The notes under the pieces were generated by a model, which was given only the letters and a program-made list of their open reading frames with translations, had not been told where the DNA came from and did not search any database. DNA of 19,388 nt from BTUB01 sp964392765 (GTDB taxonomy: Bacteria; Babelota; Babeliae; Babelales; Vermiphilaceae), in assembly GCA_964392765.1 (NCBI GenBank), contig CAYMRF010000025.1, forward strand, positions 1 to 19,388, read 5' to 3'. Within the stretch, counting starts at the first letter, position 1, and every line of letters begins with the position of its first letter. Position numbers and translations under genes: made by a program. Positions 7,383 through 14,276 of the stretch are shown one piece after another.

Positions 7383-8114
7383 TCATCGTTTTATAATTAC
7401 TACCATGCAGTTATAAAAATGAATGGATTCGATATGTTCTTGATAATAACTTAAAGCGCGATGTTTAGTGTAATCTGCACAAAAATAGGGTAAATGTTCA
7501 GGCTTTACCGTAAATGAATTAATTTCATCAACCAATTGCTGTAGAAAAGAAGAAGTGGTTCCTGGAATACTTCTTTTAAGATTTCCCGGAGCCACCATAT
7601 AAGAAGTAGCTAAATCTTCAATAATATAGAGTCCCCCACTTTTAAGCGCTGGAAACAATATTTTGAAACTAGTTATCTGTTGGTCCATTTGATGTCCCCC
7701 ATCATCCAAAATAATGTCAAAATTTCCGCCACTTTCTAAAAGAAATTGGACTAAATCAGCTTCATTAGCTTGATCAGCCCAATAGCAATGACTTCTACCA
7801 GGAGTATGAGTCTGATAAATATTTAAAAATTTTTTATCATTTTCTATAAAATGAAGATCTGCTTTAGAGAAATAATGTTCCCACATATGCGCTGAATGGC
7901 CCATCGCCAGTCCAATTTCAAGAAATTTAATAGAAAGGTCTTTATAAGGAGCAAAATATTTCTCATATTTCACAGCATAATTATGCCACTGCGAAGATTT
8001 ATCCGTGCCATAATTAATTGCTAATTGATCAAGTTCCCCGGGAGCCGCTAAATTATCGAAAGAAACCATCAACAATACTAGGGACAATAAATTACTTATT
8101 CTAATGTAAAACAC
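7383..8114 (-). CDS. MycE/ElmMI-like sugar O-methyltransferase, exported, copy 2
   Basis: 243 residues, starting at GTG. The GTG is supported by AAGGAG five bases upstream and because the next ATG would destroy the signal peptide, which ends near F-D-N-L-A-A (19-24). Motifs match copy 1: YGTDKS (35-40), LEIGLAMG (65-72), LDDGGH (136-141) and IIEDLATSY (164-172). The putative Mg2+ ligands D137/D138, E166 and D167 are intact. The predicted role is O-methylation of a sugar in the glycan built by this locus, probably at a different position or sugar from copy 1 (inference). The C-terminal half differs most, with a shorter acceptor-side loop after TSY. It is transcribed alone on the minus strand, facing copy 1, which suggests an inverted duplication followed by divergence. 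Confidence 0.85.
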   Translation of the reverse strand: MFYIRISNLLSLVLLMVSFDNLAAPGELDQLAINYGTDKSSQWHNYAVKYEKYFAPYKDLSIKFLEIGLAMGHSAHMWEHYFSKADLHFIENDKKFLNIYQTHTPGRSHCYWADQANEADLVQFLLESGGNFDIILDDGGHQMDQQITSFKILFPALKSGGLYIIEDLATSYMVAPGNLKRSIPGTTSSFLQQLVDEINSFTVKPEHLPYFCADYTKHRALSYYQEHIESIHFYNCMVVIIKR

Positions 8115-8118
8115 TTTC

Positions 8119-8125
8119 TCTCCTT
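8119..8125 (-). promoter_or_regulatory. Ribosome-binding site deciding a GTG start
   Basis: On the minus strand AAGGAGA lies four bases before GTG at 8114-8112. It is the strongest argument for GTG rather than a downstream ATG as start of the second MycE-like methyltransferase. Confidence 0.7.
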
Positions 8126-8214
8126 AATTGGTAACAGACGATTCAAATTAATATCTTGCATGATAAAAATCAAGCAGCGTAATTGAAGAAATTTATTTGC
8201 ATAAAAAAAATGAA

Positions 8215-8234
8215 TATGCGAACATTACCGCATA
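8215..8234. repeat. Short inverted repeat in a divergent intergenic region
   Basis: TATGCG (8215-8220) and CGCATA (8229-8234) form six-base perfect arms around an eight-base AT-rich spacer, 38 bases ahead of the start at 8272. It could be an operator half-site pair controlling the divergent genes at 8114 and 8272. In AT-rich DNA such a short repeat may also arise by chance. Confidence 0.25.
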
Positions 8235-8271
8235 AAAAACATATTTATAAATTATCATTTAAAAGGATACT

Positions 8272-9165
8272 ATGAAGCTTATCAGATTATTCCTCATTTT
8301 CTTCGCGCTTAATTCGTTCTTCATAGACGCAAAAATTTTGCTCTTTACCTATAGCTATAATCGTCCTGACTTTATTGAGATGCAATATAAGACATTCAAA
8401 AAGTTTCTTTTAGATGATTATGAATTCATCGTCTTTAATGATGCCACTGAAAAAACAATGTTTAATCAAATTAATCAAGTCTGCGAAAAATATAATATTA
8501 AATGCATATCCATTCCCCAAGAAATCCACACAAGTCAATTTTATAACGCTTCAGTAAGAAATTGTGCGGTTGTTAATTACTCGCTTAAAACCGTAGGATT
8601 TAATCACGATGATATTATTGGACTCTTTGATTCAGATCTCTTTTTAATAAAAGAATTTAGCATACGCGAGTACTTAAAAGGATTTAATTTGGCAGGCCAA
8701 GATCAAGCGCGTGCAGATATTCACTATTTATGGATAGGATTAGTATTTTTGAATATGGCAACTATGCCCAATAAAAATACTATAGATTTTGGATGCGGCT
8801 TTGTAGGCAATACTAATACCGATTCAGGTGGATTTACTTACCATTACCTGCATAATAACCCAGAAGCGAGCGTGCGCTATTTTGAGAATCAAAGATATTT
8901 AACAGATTTTACTTGCGCTGAATGCAAAAACAAATGTCAAACATGCGTGCATACTTTCGATCTTATGAAAGAATACCAATTTAGTGATGCCTTAATTGAT
9001 CTCAGCCAGAAAAGCAGTAAAAGTAATTCAGAAATTTACCTTGGTAATTGCTTTCTTCATTATCGAGCTGGTTCTAATTGGAATTATGAATCTCATGAAT
9101 TTCACGAGCAAAAAACTAAACAGTTACGAGAGTTTTTTGCTCGTTTAGGAATCGATTTAGATTAA
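8272..9165 (+). CDS. Exported GT-A type glycosyltransferase with a tetracysteine cluster
   Basis: 297 residues. A signal peptide ends F-F-I-D-A (16-20). The body opens with FTYSYNRP (25-32), similar to the YSYDRP start of domain 1 in the protein at 4250, and has a DXD-type metal site D120-S-D122 in the context GLFDSDLF. A later segment, GCGFVGNTNTDSGG (174-187), looks like the acceptor-side loop common in GT-A enzymes. I do not recognise the exact family. An oddity is a compact cysteine cluster C215-x2-C218-x3-C222-x2-C225, which could bind zinc or form disulfides in an oxidising compartment. The ribosome-binding site AAAAGGA precedes the ATG. It is a single-gene unit whose stop lies five bases from the stop of the convergent methyltransferase at 9171. 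Its product is inferred to be one sugar-transfer step in the locus glycan. Confidence 0.75.
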   Translation: MKLIRLFLIFFALNSFFIDAKILLFTYSYNRPDFIEMQYKTFKKFLLDDYEFIVFNDATEKTMFNQINQVCEKYNIKCISIPQEIHTSQFYNASVRNCAVVNYSLKTVGFNHDDIIGLFDSDLFLIKEFSIREYLKGFNLAGQDQARADIHYLWIGLVFLNMATMPNKNTIDFGCGFVGNTNTDSGGFTYHYLHNNPEASVRYFENQRYLTDFTCAECKNKCQTCVHTFDLMKEYQFSDALIDLSQKSSKSNSEIYLGNCFLHYRAGSNWNYESHEFHEQKTKQLREFFARLGIDLD

Positions 9166-9170
9166 AAGCG

Positions 9171-9911
9171 TTATTTGGTTAAAACAAACCAATCATGATA
9201 CGCACTTTTATCGGTAGCACAAATCATAGCAGTATAAAGCTCTTTGTGTTCTATGGTTGAGAAATACTGAGAGGCTTCATTGATGATAGTTTGTTTATCG
9301 AAATAGGAATTGCCCGGGTATTGCCATTCTGCATCTTTAGATTCTGCTGCCGCCCCTTTATTACCAAATTGATTAGGCTCGGTTAAACGAAGAGAAAAAA
9401 TCACTTTTCCGCCTGATTTAAGAGCATTTGCGCAGTTTTTCAAAAATAGAGGTAATTGCCAATAAGCTGCATGACTCATTATTGAATGAGAAATTATATA
9501 ATCAAACTTTAAATCTAAAGCACTGGCATCAAAATCTGAGTTATGCAAGAACCGAGGATTTTGCCGGTTAACAATGAGCTTATTTTCAAGGACTCCTAAA
9601 GATTCATCAATAAGCCATTTATTAGGTTCGATTCCAACAAAATGTCCGGTTTTTAAATAACTCATTATGGGAATTCCCGCAACAAGAGCCCCGCATCCAA
9701 TCTCTAAAACATAGTGATCTTTCTGAAGCCCTTGCGCGAGTAATAATTCTAATTGGGCTTTTCCATTTTCAACATGCGTATTACCCACATAAGCAAGAGC
9801 CTTTTGATTTAAGTGATTTACCTGTAGCAGCTCAATAGCAAAACTAGGATGAAAACAAGTAATAAAATTTAGCAAAATGCAAGATTTTATACGCAAAAAT
9901 GAAAATTTCAT
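9171..9911 (-). CDS. Exported class I SAM-dependent methyltransferase
   Basis: 246 residues from the ATG at 9911, chosen over the in-frame ATG at 9923 because AAAGG lies four bases before the former while the latter has no ribosome-binding site. A signal peptide ends near P-S-F-A (22-25). SAM motif I is VLEIGCGALVAG (68-79), followed by GIEPNKWL (93-100), whose acidic E95 should hold the ribose of SAM, and FDYIISHSIMSH (136-147) as motif II/post-II. This looks like a general Methyltransf_11/25 enzyme. It is not obviously close to the other five methyltransferases here. It lies 43 bases downstream of the second GT6 gene and is probably the third gene of that operon. The target is unknown; sugar or glycolipid methylation is inferred from context only. 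Confidence 0.82.
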   Translation of the reverse strand: MKFSFLRIKSCILLNFITCFHPSFAIELLQVNHLNQKALAYVGNTHVENGKAQLELLLAQGLQKDHYVLEIGCGALVAGIPIMSYLKTGHFVGIEPNKWLIDESLGVLENKLIVNRQNPRFLHNSDFDASALDLKFDYIISHSIMSHAAYWQLPLFLKNCANALKSGGKVIFSLRLTEPNQFGNKGAAAESKDAEWQYPGNSYFDKQTIINEASQYFSTIEHKELYTAMICATDKSAYHDWFVLTK

Positions 9912-9954
9912 AAAGCCTTTCATAAAGAACTTTAAAATTATTTAAAACATAAGA

Positions 9955-10740
9955 TTATTGTATCGATTCGGTAACTTCCAACGGAGTTTGAAACGCTTTA
10001 TGATCCTTATCCAACGCGAGTAATTTAGGGGTAAAAGGCAAGCGCCAGCTTTCTGGATAGCAATATGCAGGGCACAAAACTACCGTGGGAGGATTATCAA
10101 AGAAATAACGATTGAGATGACTCTCATCATTCCATTTTGCAATATAGCCATGCTCAAGATCTTTCTCAATTTGTTCGTTACACTTGGTTATAAGCTTAAT
10201 AAACTCTTGTCTGCTACCACCATAAAATCCTCCGGCCAAATAAAACATTCCTTGACCGTGGGGAATGCATGCGGCTGATATGGGATTGTGATCATAATCA
10301 TCATGGGGTTGAGAGGGGAAATAATATCCCGGAGCGCGCGTTGCCACTCTATCTCCTAAAATTTCCTCACTTACATCGCCCACAAAAAGCATGTCCGCAT
10401 CGCATGCAAAAAGGTAGTCGCAATCGGCAAATTTTTCCGCGGAATTACGATATACCTTAAATCGCATCATAGTGTCATACGGCCACCCCAATCTCTTTTG
10501 CTCGATCCTTACTACATGATCAGATTTTGGTACTTGCCCATCAGTGAATACAAAATAGACTTTATCGTGTTCTGGTAAAAAAAATCTATCTGCAGAAGCA
10601 AATAGCTTATCCAGGAAGCAAGTATATTTTCCCGTTGCCATCACTAATAAACCAACTTTTAATCTTTTCTGCGGCACTGCAAAACAAAGTGACGATATAA
10701 GAGTTAATAAAAACAGTTTATTAAACGAATGAATCTTCAT
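9955..10740 (-). CDS. ABO-type family 6 (GT6) glycosyltransferase, exported, copy 2
   Basis: 261 residues from the ATG at 10740, which follows GAGGG by five bases; an upstream in-frame extension to 10818 lacks this support. A signal peptide ends S-S-L-C-F-A (16-21). GT6 motifs: YFVFTD (62-67), D114-A-D116, FYLAGGFYGGS (166-176) and WNDESHLNRYF (203-213) with the catalytic-type glutamate E206. The H of the family's WHDESH is N204 here, so the acceptor may differ from that of copy 1. The A-G-G loop (169-171) resembles the GalNAc-preferring human GTA. The two copies are very alike even at DNA level in the core (for example around 2221-2275 and 10464-10518), so the duplication is fairly recent or maintained by conversion. 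The C-terminus is slightly longer (to E-S-I-Q). It follows a methyltransferase by 53 bases, mirroring the arrangement of copy 1. Confidence 0.9.
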   Translation of the reverse strand: MKIHSFNKLFLLTLISSLCFAVPQKRLKVGLLVMATGKYTCFLDKLFASADRFFLPEHDKVYFVFTDGQVPKSDHVVRIEQKRLGWPYDTMMRFKVYRNSAEKFADCDYLFACDADMLFVGDVSEEILGDRVATRAPGYYFPSQPHDDYDHNPISAACIPHGQGMFYLAGGFYGGSRQEFIKLITKCNEQIEKDLEHGYIAKWNDESHLNRYFFDNPPTVVLCPAYCYPESWRLPFTPKLLALDKDHKAFQTPLEVTESIQ

Positions 10741-10793
10741 TCTCACCCTCTTAAGTTCATAAAACTTAATAACTTCGAAAATAAATTTTTTGA

Positions 10794-11465
10794 CTATAGA
10801 AGTATGTGTAAGACGCATTCATTTGCGTTCACATCAGCCCATGAAAATGATTTTATTTTGGGTAATGTTCTTAAAAATGTTTCAAGCTTAGATTTGCTGT
10901 ATTGGTTATGGAATATTGGGCAACCGTCCACAAGACCAGAGAGTATCGCATCGTGCTCCAATGGTGATGGCTTAATAAAGAATACAATAAGAACTTCTTT
11001 TTGGGCAACGCGCACTAATTCTGGTATAGCTTGACGATAGGTTTCTAAATGCTCAAGAATATGACGAGAATAGGTGACTTCAAATGAGGAATCCTCAACA
11101 GGAAGTTCTTGAATTCTGCCAAGTTTTACGGGGATATTCGCATCGTGAGCTCTGTCAACAAAGAGTTGAGTTATATCTACACCCACATATCTAATTTCTG
11201 GCTTAGCAAGTTTTAAGCTGAGAAAATCAACACAAAGTCCGCACGGAACATCTAATACCGATTTATAATTCTTTTCTAAGATATGTTTGCGGATATACAT
11301 GCGTGATGGCTCTTTTTCATTACCAACCCATCCAGCAAATAAATTAAATTTACTCTGTTGGCTGCATTGAGTTTGCCACCATTTTTCATGATCTTTTAAC
11401 TCTATTGATGCTTGTGATAACCCAAAAGAACCGGCCAAAACGCTGACTAGTAACATTTTATTCAT
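10794..11465 (-). CDS. Exported class I SAM-dependent methyltransferase (Methyltransf_11 type), copy 2
   Basis: 223 residues. The signal peptide is a textbook one ending G-L-S-Q-A (15-19). Motif I is LDVPCGLCVD (71-80), with proline replacing the first glycine of the usual V-G-C-G; strand 2 ends in D97, and the post-II region is EDSSFEVTYSRHILEH (124-139). This matches the methyltransferase at 2478-3161 along its length, including FFIKP in the core and YSKSK near the C-terminus. The ribosome-binding site GAGGG lies seven bases ahead of the ATG. It leads an operon with GT6 copy 2 and a third methyltransferase, driven by a candidate promoter at 11508-11536. A role in methylating the GT6 product or its acceptor is inferred from the conserved pairing. 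The V-P-C-G variant does not by itself argue for loss of activity. Confidence 0.87.
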   Translation of the reverse strand: MNKMLLVSVLAGSFGLSQASIELKDHEKWWQTQCSQQSKFNLFAGWVGNEKEPSRMYIRKHILEKNYKSVLDVPCGLCVDFLSLKLAKPEIRYVGVDITQLFVDRAHDANIPVKLGRIQELPVEDSSFEVTYSRHILEHLETYRQAIPELVRVAQKEVLIVFFIKPSPLEHDAILSGLVDGCPIFHNQYSKSKLETFLRTLPKIKSFSWADVNANECVLHILL

Positions 11466-11507
11466 AAATCTACCCTCATGTTATTTAGACTTTTTTTAAC
11501 TTGCATC

Positions 11508-11536
11508 ATTCTTTAATTATTAGTCGAAATTGTCAA
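11508..11536 (-). promoter_or_regulatory. Sigma70-like promoter for the MTase-GT6-MTase operon
   Basis: On the minus strand a perfect TTGACA (11536-11531) is followed after 17 bases by AAGAAT (11513-11508), 42 bases from the start at 11465. The -35 box overlaps that of the opposite promoter at 11530. Confidence 0.5.
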
Positions 11537-11557
11537 GCAATTTTGGCGACTTTTAAT
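11530..11557 (+). promoter_or_regulatory. Sigma70-like promoter for the 11606 operon
   Basis: TTGTCA (11530-11535) and TTTAAT (11552-11557) with 16 bases between; each matches five of six consensus bases. It lies 48 bases before the ATG at 11606. It shares bases 11531-11535 with the -35 box of the divergent promoter. Confidence 0.5.
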
Positions 11558-11605
11558 TTGTAATATTTTTTTGTATGATGCTTCAAAATTTAAAAGGAGA
11601 TCCGA

Positions 11606-12523
11606 ATGCTATTAATTTTTTTCTTACTGCTTATATCATTTTCATCATTTGCTGAAACAAAATTAAAAATTATCGGCCTTATTCCATTACGCAATGAAGA
11701 AATTTTTATTCCACAATGCTTGCGCGGCCTTTCAATGTTGGTTGATGAAATCATAATTTTAGATGACGTTTCCACTGATGGTTCGGTTCCACTTATTGAA
11801 TCTCTTGCAAAAGAATGCAAAGTAACTGAAATTATTCGAAAGAAAACGTGGTTCCGCGATGAACCAGGTGATAGAAATGCACTTTTAAATGCGGGCAGAG
11901 CGCATGGCGGAACTCATTTTGTGGTAATCGATGCTGATGAAATGTTTACCGGAAATTGCTTAGATAATGATTACTTGCGTACTTTAATTCTAAATCTTCA
12001 ACCGGGCGATTCTTTAGTTATGAACTGGATTCAATTATGGAAAAGCATAGATTTTTACCGATTTGATGATTCAGTCTGGACCAATAATTATAAGCCTTTC
12101 ATTTTTGCAGATAACCCTAAGGCCGTTTACTCGTCAGAATTCCTTCACACTCATCGTATCCCCTGGAATTTGGGCGGCAAATACTATCAAATAGAAGGAT
12201 ATACCTATGGGCTCATGCACTTTCAATTTGTGAACTTTGAAAATGTTACCATGAAACACTGCTGGTACCGATGCTTAGAGAAAATTCGCACCAAAAAAAC
12301 AGGAGCAGAGATTAACAATATCTACTGCCTACCCTTTATGCCACAGAATACAAACCTAGAACCCGCTCCTAAGGAATGGTTTGATAATTATCACTTTTTT
12401 GATCGTTCAATTTTCACCAAAGAAGAAAAATGGAGAAAAGCCCAAATAAAAGAATGGCTAGCACAATATGGAACTGAATTTTTCAAGGATATCGATATAT
12501 GGTTTATAGATTGGACCAAATAA
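11606..12523 (+). CDS. Exported GT2 family glycosyltransferase
   Basis: 305 residues. A short signal peptide ends S-S-F-A (13-16). The GT2 core follows at once: IPLRNEE (26-32), LDDVSTDGS (52-60), a short RDEPGDRNALLNAG stretch (84-97) and the metal site D109-A-D111-E112 in VVIDADEMF. The fold and motifs match the WcaA/GT2 superfamily of inverting enzymes with UDP- or GDP-sugar donors. The C-terminal part is rich in aromatic residues (Y/W/F), as in acceptor-binding halves of such enzymes. The start follows a strong ribosome-binding site, AAAAGGAG. It lies two bases ahead of the next GT2 gene and is surely co-transcribed with it. I cannot assign the sugar. Confidence 0.88.
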   Translation: MLLIFFLLLISFSSFAETKLKIIGLIPLRNEEIFIPQCLRGLSMLVDEIIILDDVSTDGSVPLIESLAKECKVTEIIRKKTWFRDEPGDRNALLNAGRAHGGTHFVVIDADEMFTGNCLDNDYLRTLILNLQPGDSLVMNWIQLWKSIDFYRFDDSVWTNNYKPFIFADNPKAVYSSEFLHTHRIPWNLGGKYYQIEGYTYGLMHFQFVNFENVTMKHCWYRCLEKIRTKKTGAEINNIYCLPFMPQNTNLEPAPKEWFDNYHFFDRSIFTKEEKWRKAQIKEWLAQYGTEFFKDIDIWFIDWTK

Positions 12524-12525
12524 GC

Positions 12526-13584
12526 ATGATAAGAAAATTTTTAATATTTTCAGCTTTTTTTATATTTTGGCATGGATATCCATTGGAAAAATATTCCCTT
12601 ATTTCTGATCTGCCTAATGGAAATCTCTATTTTCATGAAGCAATCAATGACATTCACATCTTATATGATGTAGAAAGACATGATTTAAATGTATATGAAA
12701 ATCTAAAATCAATCCCAGCAACGATACATTTTCATTATGGCCCGGCAACCCAAGAATTATGCATGCATATTGCCCAAACCATGTGTAAGAACAAGCAAGT
12801 ATTTACCGATCTTTCTCCTGAAATGGCCGTTGAGGATTCTATAAAATATTCTTCGGGCAAAATTCCGCGCGTGAGCTTAATTACTTCTTTATATAATGCC
12901 GATGAATTCGTTGTTGATTTTATGAGAAATATCGTTGAACAAACCATTTTTCCTGCAACTGAGTTAATTATTATCAATGCATGTTCTCCGGGTAACGAAG
13001 AAAAAGAAATTCTACCCTACTTGCAGAAGTATCCCAATATCACCTACATAAGACTTGCGCATGATCCAGGGCTCTATGCAATATGGAATTTAGGAGCACG
13101 CTATGCGCATGCGCCACTTATTGGCAATGCAAATCTAGATGATCGCAGAGATCTTCATTCTTTATCAGAACAAGTAAGCATATTAGAACGCTATCCACAG
13201 TATGATCTTGCTTATTGCGATTATTGCGTTGCTTATGCGCCCAACCCACAATGGTATGATCTCTCAAGTTATCCTCGAACCAACATTCCCCCATTTTCCA
13301 AGCAAGCCATTCGTTATTGCTTGCCCGGACCCCAACCGATCTGGCGCAAATCCATGCATGAAAAACATGGCTATTTTAGAGATGATTTTACTTCTGCCGC
13401 TGATCAAGAAATGTGGTGCCGTGCGGTTAATCAAGGATCAGAATTCATTAAGATAGATTGCGTTTCAGGCATTTATTATATAAACCCTAAAGGCATATCA
13501 ACTGATACTGAAAATGCCAAAACCGCGCAAAGAAATAGAGAAAACTTCTATATTGGCCTCACGTATAGTCACTTATGGTCATAG
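12526..13584 (+). CDS. Exported GT2 family glycosyltransferase with an N-terminal extension
   Basis: 352 residues from the ATG at 12526, two bases after the previous stop; an in-frame ATG at 12499 would add nine residues inside the previous gene and spoil the hydrophobic N-terminus. Residues 1-19 are a hydrophobic signal or anchor without an obvious A-x-A site, so it may remain membrane-bound. About 20-112 is an extra region I do not recognise. The GT2 domain spans about 113-352: VSLITSLYNAD (116-126), the acidic motif N203-L-D205-D206, and LPGPxxxWRKSxHEK at 266-280. That last pattern and the following region are shared with domain 1 of the protein at 207. Translation probably depends on coupling, as no good ribosome-binding site precedes it. 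The last 16 bases overlap the 3' end of the convergent FkbM gene. Confidence 0.85.
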   Translation: MIRKFLIFSAFFIFWHGYPLEKYSLISDLPNGNLYFHEAINDIHILYDVERHDLNVYENLKSIPATIHFHYGPATQELCMHIAQTMCKNKQVFTDLSPEMAVEDSIKYSSGKIPRVSLITSLYNADEFVVDFMRNIVEQTIFPATELIIINACSPGNEEKEILPYLQKYPNITYIRLAHDPGLYAIWNLGARYAHAPLIGNANLDDRRDLHSLSEQVSILERYPQYDLAYCDYCVAYAPNPQWYDLSSYPRTNIPPFSKQAIRYCLPGPQPIWRKSMHEKHGYFRDDFTSAADQEMWCRAVNQGSEFIKIDCVSGIYYINPKGISTDTENAKTAQRNRENFYIGLTYSHLWS

Positions 13585-14276
13585 CTTTTTTGGTTTATAT
13601 AAACTTCATCTGTACCATCAAGCATGGCAATAAATAGAAAGTTTTTAGATTCTAAAAATTTACGAATTTCGGTAGTCCCATAATTATTTTCTACCGTAAT
13701 GGCGTAGATATAAAAGGTATCAAAATCGATTGATTTCAATAGTTCAAGCTCCCCGCCTTCAATATCTAATGAAAGAAAATCAATGTAATACAGATTATGC
13801 TTAGCAAGCTCCGCATTTAACAAGCATGAGGGAACTTCGATAAGTCTTGCCGATCCACCCATTTGTGCAATTTCTCGCGCAATTCTTTCCCGATGACGAG
13901 GGTCATAATTTGCTTCTACGCCACTCAACATTTCGCTGTATCCGGTTACTTCTCTAAATATTACAGTCTCGCCCTCATGAGCTGAAACACATTTATTGAT
14001 GCACGTGCAATTTCGATTTTTTTGCAATTGCCTAAAAACATTTGGCAGGGGCTCAAAACAAATGCCTTTCCATCCCAACTCTTTCTCAAAAAACCAGCTA
14101 TTACTTAGGCTCACCCCATCATGAGCCCCAATATCAATAAAAACCCCATTTCTCTTATTTTTAAAAAAATATTCATTAAGAAACTTATCTTGCCCCACCT
14201 GACTTTTATAGTTTACTGCCAAGGCGTTACTCATAACAAATAAGCTAACAATCAACAAACTGCTTAAAGATTTCAC
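13569..14276 (-). CDS. Exported FkbM-family methyltransferase
   Basis: 235 residues with a GTG start, which overlaps the upstream stop as GTGA and has AAAGGAG seven bases upstream. A clear signal peptide ends N-A-L-A (17-20). FkbM-family features: SQVGQDKFL (25-33), FIDIGAHDGVSLSNSW (46-61) as SAM motif I, FEPLP (74-78) with the ribose-binding acidic residue E75, and LSLDIEGGELELL (168-180). FkbM enzymes O-methylate hydroxyls of polyketides and sugars, and they are common in polysaccharide loci. It is co-transcribed with the second GT11-like gene, so methylation of a fucosylated product is plausible but unproven. The export signal is unusual for this family. The 3' end overlaps the convergent GT2 gene by 16 bases. 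Confidence 0.9.
   Translation of the reverse strand: MKSLSSLLIVSLFVMSNALAVNYKSQVGQDKFLNEYFFKNKRNGVFIDIGAHDGVSLSNSWFFEKELGWKGICFEPLPNVFRQLQKNRNCTCINKCVSAHEGETVIFREVTGYSEMLSGVEANYDPRHRERIAREIAQMGGSARLIEVPSCLLNAELAKHNLYYIDFLSLDIEGGELELLKSIDFDTFYIYAITVENNYGTTEIRKFLESKNFLFIAMLDGTDEVYINQKSYDHK

Larger units (their letters stand above)
9955..11465 (-). other. Methyltransferase-GT6 cassette, copy 2
   Basis: Counterpart of the block at 1739-3161. It has its own promoter and is followed by an unrelated methyltransferase, whereas copy 1 is preceded by a GT11-like gene. The flanks are not duplicated, which places the duplication edges close to the cassette. Confidence 0.75.

Noticed and set aside
10729..11034. 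About 100-codon plus-strand frame across the methyltransferase/GT6 junction
   Set aside because: It is antisense to a clear methyltransferase and has no promoter or ribosome-binding site; its composition looks like reverse-complement coding.
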